A stretch of DNA of 64,000 nucleotides, from the NCBI GenBank assembly GCA_948567375.1, contig OX419761.1:1552501-1616500 (forward strand), written 5' to 3'. Source of the DNA: Lunularia cruciata. Taxonomy: Eukaryota > Streptophyta > Marchantiopsida > Lunulariales > Lunulariaceae. The notes beneath the pieces are model-generated. The model was not told the origin of the DNA and ran no database searches. It saw only the letters and a program-made list of their open reading frames with translations. Below are positions 9,992-21,789 of this stretch, piece after piece (positions within the stretch are counted from its first letter, which is position 1; each line of letters begins with the position of its first letter). The translations under genes and the position numbers were made by a program.

Positions 9992-12900
9992 TTGTAATAG
10001 ATGGATGTTGAATTACCACCCCTGAAGTGTGTTGGAGAATTATAGAATTGTCATTGTCTCATCTTAACTCCAATATGGAAGGTTGCAACTTTGATCATTT
10101 TTTTATTTGGTATAGTTTTAGTAGATAATAATTTGAGTTTTTCAATCATTTAAGTGTTAAAGAATTAATTTCATTGAAAATGACTACCAATTAATCTGAA
10201 GCCATAGGGAAAAAATTTCTATTCTTACCACAAGTCCTTTATTCATAAGTTTGAAACTCTTTTTGATTCTTAAGGTGTGAGTTATGCTTCTAGTAACATC
10301 CCCATATCTTCATAGATGGTTGCCACACCTTGCATGATGTGGTGCTGGCAAACCCTTTATGAGTAGAGTCCTTAACACATGTAACCATTCAGGCGGTACC
10401 AGCAACAACCATCACATCTAAACGCAAGAAGGACCACCACATACCTTGACTATCCTCATATACCTTTGTTTCTCTAGCAATTGAGATTTTTGGCTGCCTA
10501 CACAATTCTAAACATAACTAGGAGAGTATACACCCGGAACACATACAAACAATCTGATGCCAAATGAAGAACACACCCAACAACAAAATAAAATGTAGAA
10601 AATAAAAAGGATGTGAAAGGAGCCTATTTGCTACCAAAGTACTTAATCCATTTTGTAAACTCTCTCACATGGGCTATCCTGTATAGGGACTCTCCAATAT
10701 AGGAACCTTTGGTACAATAACCCTTTGACAGAAGAACCAATAGTATAGGAACATCTAGTAGAAGAACCATTTATGGTAAGAACCTCTAGGACAATAACTT
10801 TCAATATAGCAAACTCCCTAATCAAGCTAATCCAAATCCAGAAGAGAGCCGATTGGAAATTCACGATCAAACCCTATGATAATGATGCGCCATAGTTTTG
10901 TGCCCGCCATCTCCTTTCTTTGCATTTTTCCCTATTAATTTTGTATCCAAGTCATAGAAGTTGAAGGGGATTCTCTTAGTACTCACGCGATTCTTTGCAT
11001 GGAGATCTAGTGTAAAGCACACAAATTATCTAGAAACCTCACCGACCCACAAAAGACCAAGCAAGTCAATTACTGAGAGTGCACCACTGGCCATAGATTC
11101 CAGATACCTTTGACCAATAACTATATTATATCAAACAGTCATGTTGCAATCACCACCTCCTGTTTAAATATGATCAGACAACACAAAGCTAGAGAGTCAT
11201 GGGAGCTTGGAAGTGATGGTAAAATCCAACCCTCATCCTTTTAATGGTCACACACTTCACTCTCAACCTGTAAGCCCTGATCTATTTTCTCAAGACCTTG
11301 AGATGTTGGCGCTCAAGGAACAATGTTGATATCCAAAATCGAGAAGGAACCATACTGAATCCGATCGAGAGGATCGAGCAAGGGAGCAGAAATTGTTTGG
11401 CAGTTTCACTTCCTATCTATCAACAGAGGTTTTTTTGGACCCAGACTACAGAAGAAGAAGGGCAAGAAACGACAAACATTTGCCCTCGTATAAGCTAGTT
11501 TATTCGCCAGATTTATATTTTGTGAAGGTGTTAAAGAGTCCTTTTCCTCTTCAGTTAACAATCTAAGGCTTCGAATGCAAACACTTCACACATGGCACCC
11601 GAGAGATAGACTTAACCGAACCCGCGAGTTGACAAAAGGACTCAATGGAACACCGTGAAGCCTGACGTGGCGCCCCAGTCCTATGTGACAAGGACAGGAA
11701 CAAGGGATTCAGTTCAATCGAATCAGAAGACGACTTGTTGTCATCATGAACTCAATGCATGGGCACTCTTAGGCGTGGATGCCACGCTGGACCACGTTTT
11801 AGTCTTTTCGCCAACTTGGAGGTCTGTGAACGCCATCTGCATGCCATCGGAATTGAAACTATTCAAAACGTATGAAGCTTCTCTACATTACGAACAATCA
11901 TATCTTTCGTGAAATTGAACATTCTCTCTTTTCTCTTTTGCATTTGCAGCTCGCGTGATTGAGGTAGCAATTTTAGGGGAGAGATCTAGAACATATCTGG
12001 GCTTTTGCAGAGAGGAAGGCCGACATTTTATCACACGACTATCCGATTGAATATAAGAATATCTCGGTATATCATTGAGCCCGGATCCCTCATGTTACAA
12101 ATATGCTTCTAAGTCCATTTAGTTGTATGAACAGGTGAATATTTTGGTAGCCAATGGGAATGGATCATCTATTTACAAATGGGTTCTATGTTCGTTTAAT
12201 ACATATGTTTGCATATGCGATTATAAAGATTTAAATAATTGTTAATAAAATTTGAATATATGAATGTATGTGAGGGTTCGCCTGTGACTTTAGAATTCTT
12301 AACTAAATGTGAATAAACACAATCTTGATAAAATTAAATTTTTATTGTATTTAATTTTCTCGCTCACCATATGGTACAGTCACACTCACTTCATAAACTT
12401 TTTGTTTTCAGGTTAAATGTATACACATATTTTTCTGATATTTTGCACACATTTTCAATTTATCATTCAACATATAGAAAATCTATTTTGAAATCTATAA
12501 GTCAAATATAATAATCAATCCATAAGTCAAATATAATACCTTTCAAGTTACAATGTCATGTAAATTTTAAAAGCTTTTCTGAATTTATTTCAGTCAATAC
12601 GTCAAACAATTGAATACAATGGTCTTTTCAAGTTACAAGGTGATGTAATATGAGAAAGCTTTTCAAAATAATTTTTGCTCTGTAATATATACATAAATAG
12701 TTTTACTATAACTGGTAAAAGAAGGATATTCAATACTTTCTCTACGCATCTAACGTGTGAAGGTTGCTGGGAGAGAACAACATCCAGAACTAACAGTATA
12801 TATGAACGATAATAAAAAGTAACAATGATATAATGTCATCCGTACTTCTTGGAAGACCAAACGGTACTAAGTGGAAATTAAGGTATAAGGTTTCTGAAGT

Positions 12901-14440
12901 TTGACCATCAAACATAAAGGCTAGTTTGTTCTCAAGTCACTATTCTATTGTGTCATTAGAAAACATATCATAAATACGTCGTGCTATGGTGAAATACGTT
13001 TTGCTATGGCGACATGTTAAATTCTCATTCAAGACACGGTAGATTGAAGAAGACAAGCATAACGTGAAGACGTAGCATTTATTCATTAGCTAATTTAAGA
13101 TTGAGAAATTGATATAGCGTTAGTTTATATTTTTCTTCGCAGTAAAAGATCATACAGTTTGTCATGTTTATTCTGATTCATTTAAGTTCCAACTCCTCGG
13201 TGTACCTCACTGCATTCATTCCTGACTATACAATCACAAAATGATCAAAATATATTATAATACCCTCAATAAGAAGAAGTGTTACAATTCAGACCATAGG
13301 AGCAGTCATGCAGAGAAAACTATTGATAACATTAAAAGAACTAGTGATAATAAAATCATAATTCCAATGTCCGAGACACACAGACACATAAAAGTACATA
13401 ATATATTTATTTATTTATTCATCTATGGCTACTCTATTTCATGAGAGCCGCTGGTACACGTTTGTGCTTCCAATAGAGCCTACAACATCAGTATCAGTTT
13501 TCGTATAAATCAAAAAGAAGTACACCTTTACTTGAGAACTTCTTCCTCGCTGTTTCCTCATGGGTGCAGGTGAGCACCCTACGGGAGCTAGCCGTGGTGA
13601 TGAAAGTCGTTCTCCTTGGCCGTGAGCGCTAAAACATAGTATTCACGAATCTCACTACGGTGAGTCCACCACACGCCCAGCTCGGACGTTTTGTCGGTGA
13701 AAAAGAATAAGGTTTGTTAATCAACCAAAACTGCTCTATGCAAATAGTGCCATCTTCCGAATCTTTCACAAGTCCTTCACATTGTAAACATATTTTGAGC
13801 GCCATAGCTCCCCCATCCAACTCTTGCCGTTCGGGCAGTGGCTGTACCTTTCTGTGCTGTCTGAGGATCGGTTCCACCGGCGTCAGCTTGAAATCTACGA
13901 ATGCGATACGAATGTGTTGTCATCAATCAGCCGTTTCCGAAGTTTCGGAGTACCATTATTCAGCTGATTCAATCCTCGTCGAGACCAATGCTACAAGTTA
14001 TCAATCAACGATTTCAATACAATTCCAGTTCTATTTAGTAAGCAGGTAGTGACAGTAATATCATTCATTAGCTAATGGACACGATAGTGGTCCTCTGATA
14101 GAAGAATTCGGCTTGCTACATACACGGCGCTCTACTTAATCTCGATGATCTATTCACATGGTTATCTACCTTGATATGTTGGCCTGGCCGCCAAGATATG
14201 GAGTACACTTTAAAAATCACTTTGCAGATTCAACAGCTTTGGACAGCATTATTTTAATTTGTATAGTAATATAGTTGGTCTTTCATACTTTGTTCTTAAA
14301 GAGATGCTCTCTCAAGGAGAAGGAGAAAGTGCTATGGTAGTCTATGGAATATATTGATGCAAGAACACTCGAACGTGATGTAGCCCAATTTGTTGTCATA
14401 TATTTCAGTCGTGAAAGCTTGAACTATGTAAATATCATGT
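8850..14440. other. Intergenic DNA, no supported gene
   Basis: AT-rich with short shadow frames. It contains an (AT)n tract at 9949-9987 and a primer-site-like sequence at 10550-10564 on the minus strand. Base composition becomes more balanced after about 10300, but no convincing exon series is visible. Confidence 0.55.
9949..9987. repeat. (AT)n microsatellite
   Basis: About 19 uninterrupted AT dinucleotides. Confidence 0.97.
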
Positions 14441-14542
14441 GATCTGATTCTTAACTCTTGTGGGAAGGTCCGAGACTTCCTAAGGGCCCCCCCACTGTGC
14501 TCGTACCCATATCTCCAAAAGGGAAGGCACTCGAGGTGGAGA

Positions 14543-14548
14543 CACGTG
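14543..14548 (+). promoter_or_regulatory. G-box upstream of peroxiredoxin gene
   Basis: CACGTG followed by GGG, about 450 bp upstream of the start codon at 14992. G-boxes are bound by plant bZIP and bHLH factors in light and stress responses. Use here is inferred from position only. Confidence 0.35.
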
Positions 14549-14991
14549 GGGGCAGGATAGCAGTCCAGCCCTTTGGTGGATCCAAATCCCAACCCGGAGG
14601 GCTCCAGTACCCGGTGGAGGATTGCAACCACCGGTTACTATTGGGCCTGTTTACAAGCATCTTATAGGGTATGTTCTTCGAACCACTCACGTTTTGTTCC
14701 CGACAAAGTCACCCTGGGCACCGGATACCGGCTAGCGCTACAGGCCGGGCTCGCCCCGACACTGTCGACCCTCCTGGCCAACCAGACCATCCGATCATCT
14801 CCATGCCAAATCATCGGTTCGTCCACTCCCAGACGCTTCTTCTTCTTCCACTTGTGACCTTTCCTCAGCTCAGTACAGTGGTGCTGAAGTTCCTTCCCCC
14901 GTCAAGATTAATCCCCTGCGAAACGGACTTGTCCAGTTGCGATTCCTTAGTTCTCCCTCGCCACTCTCGTCCAGAGTTTCTGTTTGGAGAC

Positions 14992-15720
14992 ATGGCCGCT
15001 GCAACGAAATCTCTCGTCATCAGTGCTCCAGGAGCACTGAACTTGTGCAGGAGCGCGCTAGAATGTACCGCAAAGCAGCAGCCCATGCGCAGTGCCGCCC
15101 GTCTCGGACAGAAATCAGTCGATTTATCCGCGGTTAGACGCTTCAGCTCTGGAATCTTCATGCCCTCAAGAGTTGGAAATTTGAGCACCAAGAGCAGCAG
15201 GGGATTCTCTGTGTCCACTGCGGTGAAGGCCACCATCCAGGTGGGGGATAAGCTGCCCGAGGGTGAACTCTCGTATTTAGACAAGGAGAACAATGTACAG
15301 ACCTTGAAGGTGTCCGAGCTCACGAAAGGCAAGAAGGTTGTGCTGTTCGCTGTGCCCGGAGCTTTCACCCCCACTTGCTCCCAGAAGCATGTTCCCGGCT
15401 TCGTGGAGAAGGCTGATGAGCTCAAGTCCAAGGGAATCGACACCATTGCGTGTATCAGTGTGAATGACGTTTTCGTGCTGAAGGCCTGGGGAGAAGATCT
15501 TGGAGTAGGAGACAAGGTTTTGTTGCTTTCTGACGGGAACGTGAATTTCACCAAGGCCTTGGGAGTGGAGTTGGATTTGAGTGACAAGCCAGTGGGGCTA
15601 GGTGTGAGATCTAGACGCTATGCCCTTTTGGCCGACGATGGTGTTGTCAAGCAGTTGAATCTTGAGGAGGGCGGAGCTTTCTCCGTCAGTGGCCCTGAAG
15701 AAATCCTCAAGGCTTTGTAA
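14992..15720 (+). CDS. PRXIIE: Type II peroxiredoxin, plastid-targeted (PrxIIE-like)
   Basis: A thiol peroxidase reducing H2O2 and alkyl hydroperoxides with thioredoxin or glutaredoxin as electron donor. The 242-residue product is one uninterrupted exon. Residues 1 to about 80 are rich in Ser, Ala, Arg and Lys and poor in acids, as in a chloroplast transit peptide. The mature domain begins near [12 protein letters not shown]. The peroxidatic Cys lies in PGAFTPTCS and a second Cys exactly 25 residues later in ACISVND, the spacing of atypical two-Cys type II enzymes; the typical [16 protein letters not shown] and C-terminal ILKAL follow. The ATG at 14992 has a good context (ACATGGCC) and gives the expected transit peptide, but the frame is open upstream to an ATG at 14671. 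Plastid targeting is inferred; a mitochondrial paralogue (PrxIIF) is less likely from the sequence flavour. Confidence 0.95.
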   Translation: MAAATKSLVISAPGALNLCRSALECTAKQQPMRSAARLGQKSVDLSAVRRFSSGIFMPSRVGNLSTKSSRGFSVSTAVKATIQVGDKLPEGELSYLDKENNVQTLKVSELTKGKKVVLFAVPGAFTPTCSQKHVPGFVEKADELKSKGIDTIACISVNDVFVLKAWGEDLGVGDKVLLLSDGNVNFTKALGVELDLSDKPVGLGVRSRRYALLADDGVVKQLNLEEGGAFSVSGPEEILKAL

Positions 15721-16035
15721 GAATAGAAACTCTCCTGTCGCCCTCTTGTTACGTACCTGCAACTGTTTCTTGAGAAACTATATGCAAAATTTTGATGTCT
15801 TCGCGCTGATCCCATGTCTGCCCATTCGAGAGAAAGCTGGATCGAATCAGGTGTCTCTGAGACCGGACCGTAGAGGTGGTCCAGAGATCTCATTTTGGCT
15901 CCAGCGCGGGTAGAGTAATGGAAAATGTGCTTGTACGCTGCAAATGTCGAAGAAGATAATAGCTCCCGTAGGTCGTAGAGATAAACTTCTACAGTCTAGA
16001 GGACTTTTGATGTTCGGTTATAGAACACAAGATGT

Positions 16036-16041
16036 AATAAA
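16036..16041 (+). terminator. Poly(A) signal candidate of peroxiredoxin gene
   Basis: AATAAA about 315 nt after the stop codon, in an AU-rich context. Plant signals are loose, so this is a candidate. Confidence 0.4.
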
Positions 16042-16049
16042 GACAAAAT

Positions 16050-17600
16050 TATCATGTACCTATCGACTGGTATGAATCAGGAACACACATTGTATTGCTC
16101 TGTTACGATTGGTTATTTTCGTGTGTGGTTGGAGTCGTCCTGGTTGGTTTAACGACTCGAGTACCTCAGCAGGTTGTTGATATCACGCAGTCCATGTTCT
16201 TGAAGACGAGCTAGGTGGAGCATGGTGAGACTTGTCGGATGAATTTTCTGTTCGTGAATTGCGAACAAGAATAACTGGTCATGGATTACTCAAGTTGTTA
16301 GATATATTAGCTCTCACATAAAACAGCCTAAACACACAGAAAGCATTCCAAGATTCAAACTGGTGGGTGCAGGGAAAACTTTCATTAAACATCTACTACA
16401 GCTGGCTAAGTTTATATCATAGAATTGATTGTTCTTCTCTTGAGTTCAAGCGTTCTGCCGGTTTTTCGGATCTTCCCGCTCGATTCTGTTCGAGTATGAG
16501 AAAGTTATGCGCATCAGGTAACTTGTCCGGGTTTACTATGCCGAAGAATGGCTCAATCTGTCTCTTAGAGATGCATTCCTTGCACACGAAGCGTTTGCAT
16601 GAGTACACACGGCCAATGAGTATTGGCCTGATAATTAATTACTTGGTCCACTCAACTGCTCGCCACATTCGTTCACTATACATTCGACTTCTTGCTAGTT
16701 TGTTTGTGTTTGCCTACTCCTTCCTAGTTGCTAACTTGCTGGCATTCTTTACTTGTGTAGTCGGTACATATTTACGTGATTTACAGTGTTTGTGAATATT
16801 TGTTACCATCCCCCTTACTGCAATTATCGTGGTCGTGAAAAAGGCGCACAAGAGGTTTGGGAAATTAAGACAGTAGAACCCTTACCGACCGTTCATCGGA
16901 GCTAGTTTTCTTGTCTGGTTAACTTTCAAGAGTAATATGTCAGGTTTGGTCGTTTGCGGCTTCCTCTGTTAATAGAAAACTACTGACAAGTTGAGTAGTA
17001 TCTGGGCCCTAGTACAATTCCTATGTATTATTGATGTCTTTCCTCTCAATAAACAAGCAGACCATGTCCTGTTGTACGTTCTTAGCTGTCTTTGGTGGTC
17101 TTACTTTCTAGTCATCCCGTTAGTTTGATGGATGTGGGTTTCTCCAATGAAAACGTGTTATGAGCTTGCGACCCAATGCAAGTCCGAGTAAGCCCCGATT
17201 TTGGGAAGCACTGAAGCAAGGACCTACTCTCCAACAAGAGACAATATCAATTTTCCTTCTCCATGATCCAGATGCAGCGGAAATCTGTGGTCAGGTCAGC
17301 CTCTTTCTTGTCCTTGAAAGTCTAACTGGTACCACTAAGACAATTTGACTCAACAGTCTCCACACGTTTTGTATAGTCTGTAGCAATGCTGGTCGAAAAC
17401 GATGTACATCCTGCAGCTTCTCTGGAAATAGCAGCTTATTCAAGATAACTACATTCACGAAATATTCTCCACGACATTGTCTTTCGGTTTATCTGCATGA
17501 TCTATTTTTGCGTTTGACTAGGGGCGGTACAGGGATACTTGTGACATTCGGAGGAAGGTTTAGTTGGTTTAGAAGGTAGTAATGAGATTTGCATTTGATC
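16050..17600. other. Spacer between peroxiredoxin and FKBP12
   Basis: Contains open frames without recognisable domains (16367-16795 plus; 16417-16608 minus, with a CKRFVCKEC Cys cluster). It probably holds the FKBP12 promoter and first exon, which I could not place. Confidence 0.5.
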
Positions 17601-17613
17601 GCTGTGCTTGCAG

Positions 17614-17965
17614 AAATGGTGGACAAGCGGGTATCGAGAAACAGATCTTGAAGACTGGCAAAGGGCCCAAACCACGTCCGGGCCAATACGTCACTGTTCA
17701 CTGCACTGGATATGGAAAGAATGGGGACCTTACCAAGAAATTCTGGAGTACGAAAGATGCGGGACAACAGCCATTTTCATTTGTGATCGGAAAGCGGCAA
17801 GTGATTGCAGGATGGGACGAAGGTGTCCTTGGCATGACTGTAGGAGAAGTTGCCAGATTGAAGTGTTCTCCTGACTACGCATACGGAGCCTCCGGTTTTC
17901 CTGCATGGGGTATCCAGCCGAATTCTACACTTATATTTGAAATCGAGGTGCTGAAGATTGCTTGA
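17614..17965 (+). CDS. FKBP12: FKBP12-type peptidyl-prolyl isomerase, 3' exon
   Basis: A small cytosolic prolyl cis-trans isomerase; in plants the FK506/rapamycin receptor, able to bind TOR with rapamycin. From GIEKQIL to the end the frame covers the whole FKBP12 domain (about 108 residues): VTVHCTGYGKNGDL, KFWSTKDAGQQPF, GWDEGVLGMTVGEVARL, DYAYGASGFPAWGIQPNSTLIFEIEVLKIA. The Trp of the pocket floor, the Tyr and Phe of the drug pocket and the plant-type Cys near the start are kept. A pyrimidine-rich acceptor ends at CAG 17611-17613, so coding probably starts at 17614 after an intron. An alternative acceptor (AAG at 17624-17626) would give a start closer to the usual M-G-V-E-K-Q. The exon with the start codon is not identified; an in-frame ATG at 17582 lies within the probable intron. 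Stop TGA at 17963-17965. Confidence 0.88.
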
Positions 17966-20900
17966 AGCAGACTTCCTACTAGGCGTCTGCATTTGCTATT
18001 GATGAGACTTTCCTTCGCCTCCAATCGAGATACCCATGATACTCCTCTTGGATCATAGCTTTTTACAAGCAGGAACAGAGCCTAGTTAGACAGGTAACAT
18101 GACCTTTAGGATTCTCTACAGGAGATCATGAGTTCAGTTGACTATGGTTCCCTTTTATAGCTTTTGTGCATAAACAGAGTGGAAGCTGATTTAGAATTCA
18201 GTGAGACAGAAAACAGGAGATAGATAGGATATTGGGTAAGATGGACTCTCCATTGGTAAAGGCTGTACACTTACCCAGCAATGAAGTAAGTGCTCATTTT
18301 TACGCTAGAAATTTGTAGCCTTCGTTTACCTCTTGGAAGAGCTATCTTGTCATGCAATGCTGTCGCGATGCAAATGAAAGATATTCTGGTCAGTATGATC
18401 AAATGGCATGCCTAGGAATGGTTCCTCCTAGTCTCGCTTTACGTACCATTAAGTTTCCAATTTTACTACACACCTGTTTCAATGGTCTTTCGGTCTGGCC
18501 TATATGTCAAATTTGAGATGTTGGTGAGTCTGAAGGACTCGACCAGCACAACTGCATTTCATCAAGATGAACTGCTCCCCATCTCTATCAGTCTTAAATC
18601 CACAGCCAAACATTTCAACAGTGAGTTCAGACCATCGTTGTTTGAAGGTTTGACCTCTCCAATCCTAGCTCTTCATGTAGCGCTGACCCCTCTGTTGGGA
18701 CGTTCAAGTTCATTCTTGCAGAGGGTAACCTACCGCGGAGTAATCCCTTTCTCTGGCTGCAGGCGCTTTTGCCATACCTTCTCTGTTTTGGCTGTTGGCT
18801 TTGTCTCTTAAGCTTACTTCTGTAGATGCTACAAGCACGTCTGCTCTACTTGCACCTTATTACTCAACTAGCATAGCATAGATTGAAAGACTAAACTCGT
18901 CTGCCCAGGAAAGAACACAAGGGGTTTTGAGTTGTTTTTCCTATCGCGCGCTGTCTAAGATGCCGGTGGAATTCGGCTTCTGCAACAATACATTAAAATC
19001 TTTTGGATTTGCAAGCTCGTCTCTGTCCCGGAGTGGAGCCCTTCTCACAATGTACGGCAAATTCGAGCTTTGTAGAGTAAGCATCGAGCACCAGGAATAC
19101 GGACTGTAAGCTCTTCCGGTGTAAATATGAACCAAAGAAAGAAGCTTGCAGGTCCTCCGCTTTTCCAGTTCTATTCCGTCTCCTTACAGCAGCAGATAAC
19201 TTCTGCTTTGATTAGGAATAAATCAGTGATTTTGGTGCTGCACTAGTTGTCACGGAGTACAATGGAAGGTACGTTCTGTCCTCGTTACATTGGCAACAAA
19301 CCCACACTGGAAGGCACGCCTTCAACGAAGCTCTGTCTGACGTTCACTACATGTAGCCAGCCTAATTGATTGGGGAGCAGGGGACCATCGACTGAACACG
19401 TGTCCCTCAGTCGATTCCAGCAAAGAAACTTTATGAGGATGTCAACCAGACTTACGTTTTGGAAACCCATGAACTTTTCATTTGTACATGCCCTTCTGTC
19501 GCGACTTCTGGAAAACTCCTCCATTCCTGACTACCATCAGCTTCACGTGGTAATTCTCGTCAAACGAGTCGGTCAAGTAGGAGAGGTATTAGTGACACTA
19601 CCAGTAGCAACATGCTACTGGTTGTGGCTACAAGGAAATAGTTGGTTGAAACAGCCGTTGATGATTCAGAAGTCTTGAACAAGTATGGATGCAGATGTGG
19701 TGTCGCAACAGATGACTAATTGCCCCCGCCATGAATCCGAATAATTGTACACATCAATGTCTCACCACGAGTTCGAATGTCACATGTCTCATTGGTTGAA
19801 GCATATCAAGCATTCAAGAACGTATTTGTTGGTTCCAGACATAGATGAGTGGCAACAGTCTTCATACGTCATAAGTCGGTGCAATATACTTCACATTCTG
19901 AAGGGAGCACAAATTATATCACACTTTCATGAACGTATTTGTTGGTCCCAGACATAGGTGATTGGCAACCGTCTTCATACATCGTAAGTCGGTGCAATAT
20001 ACTTCACATTCTAAAGAGAACAGGAACCACAAATCAGAAGTGGTGGGCGAAACCAGATGCATAATCACCGAATAAGTTGTCGAGTTGTACAGCTCAAAAG
20101 TTCGCTTTCTGAACAATAATTCGTTAGTCTAGAGTCCTGTTTCTAAGCATTCAAGTCCTGTTTCCAATCAATCAATACTGGACTAGAGAAGTCAGAGTAG
20201 CAACTCCAAATATGAGTGACCATTGAGACATAATCGTACTAATGTCATGTTTCTAGTCAATATTAAATTAGTGGCGCTTGAGTAGTAACTCTCAATATGT
20301 GCAATCACTATGAACGACCTCAACCAAAGCAATAATTTTGAACCTAGAAATTAAAGGATTATCGCACCGGATGAGGTCGAGGTAGAGTGCGTGCATTGTA
20401 TAATATCCAAGTTTTATGTTCTAGAGAGAGGACAGATCCGGTAATTCAGTTTACGAAATGGTAATAAAGAGGACAAGTTTGTTCTTTAGTTTCTTAAATG
20501 GTGTCAACGTACTATAGATCTTCACAGGCAGAGAGAATGCAGTTAAATTCTTTAGTAGGGATTTAATTTTCAAGTGTAGAGTTGACAATTTAATTCCGAG
20601 TCATGCGAGTTAGCAAAACAGTAAGAATTATGGTCCGTGGAAATTTTTAAGTGAGATCCATATTGAAATTACATGATCTTTGGCATATTGTCATAAGAGG
20701 TGAGAGAAGACTTACTACCCATTTCAAAGATTTTGACAAGATGGTTAGAACAGCTTTGGAAAATATTGAGATGTCTCTCAAAGCTTCAAAATTTAGTGTA
20801 TCAGAAATATAAAGACAACAATTGACGCTCGGATACATTTCATGTTAAGTATGAGAATGTATATACAATAAAAAAACATTACACTTGAGGTAACAATTAA

Positions 20901-21398
20901 ATTCTCTAAAGATGGAGGAGAAAAAAGGATCTATGAGCAAGCATCTAACCAGTATTACAGATTTAGAGTAACAAGAGTAACCATGAAGAAGAAAGCGCCA
21001 ATATTTAAGGAGCTATGAGATTTATTACTTCAAAAAGAAGTCAAGAGAGAGATCGTGGCTCAATATAGAAAAGAGGTTTTTATGTAAAGAAAGAAGAGAT
21101 CTTTCAGAAACTGAGAAACATAGAGAGAGCAAAATGGGCCAAACATTAAGCATTAAGGCAAATATCCAAATCTTATAATGAACGGTAGATGGAAGAATAT
21201 GATATAAAGGATGAAAAACCCCATGTACAAGCAAATTATAATGATTCTCTTAAAGGGAACCCAATGAGAAGGAGCAACTCTTTTTTATTTATTATTGATA
21301 GCGCATGACTTCTAAAATGTGCATTGGATAGAATCAAGAGCTTCCAACCATATGACTTCTCATAGAAATATTTCTACCATTAAAAATAGTCCCCTCAT
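17966..21398. other. Intergenic DNA, no supported gene
   Basis: Open frames here (for example 18482-18811 plus) lack recognisable domains. A local duplication sits at 19818-20017. After about 20200 the DNA becomes AT-rich towards the retroelement cluster. Confidence 0.55.
19818..20017. repeat. Direct duplication, 113-bp period
   Basis: Two copies of an 87-bp block (19818-19904 and 19931-20017), both with GAACGTATTTGTTGG, AAGTCGGTGCAATATACTTC and the sequence between, differing at about ten sites. Confidence 0.9.
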
Positions 21399-21755
21399 GA
21401 CTTAATAGACCAAGGAGATAAATAGGAGAAAAGAAGTTCATATTTGAGATTTTCAATTGAGTGAATATCTAAATGCCTAGTTTGAGCTTTGGCTTTGGTA
21501 TAGGTAAACTAAGTGCACATCTACCAAGAAGGTTCTTTCTAGAAGTTGGAAACCAAAGCAAAGCAAGCAGTTTACTTGGTGTACAAGCTAAACTAGCCAG
21601 TTACTTGACGTACAAGTTACTCAATCTTGGGGAAGCTCTTAGAAACCTCTCACAAAAAACTTATTGGATGCTTCTAGAACATTCTTAAAACTCTGATATA
21701 TATTTAGTCTAACCTTTTAATTATAATTAGCTTCTACTAACTCCATCTCATTATA
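21399..21755 (-). repeat. 3' LTR of degraded family A copy
   Basis: Aligns with 542-964 over most of its length, including GCCTAGTTTGAGCTTTGG, the GTACAAGCTAAACTAG block and TTGGATGCTTCTAGAA. About 65 bp shorter; TG/CA ends have decayed. Confidence 0.75.
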
Positions 21756-21789
21756 TATTCCCCCTCCCTCACCAGTTGGATATATCTTT

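Noticed and set aside
11300-11330. TTGGCGCTCAAGGAAC as a second kind of primer-binding site
   Set aside because: No LTR boundary or coding remnant on either side supports it.
14865-15587. 240-codon minus-strand frame across the peroxiredoxin gene
   Set aside because: Exact antisense shadow of a well-supported coding exon.
16367-16795. 142-codon plus-strand frame between peroxiredoxin and FKBP12
   Set aside because: No recognisable motif apart from a chance hydrophobic end; start context poor; probably spacer or FKBP12 promoter DNA.
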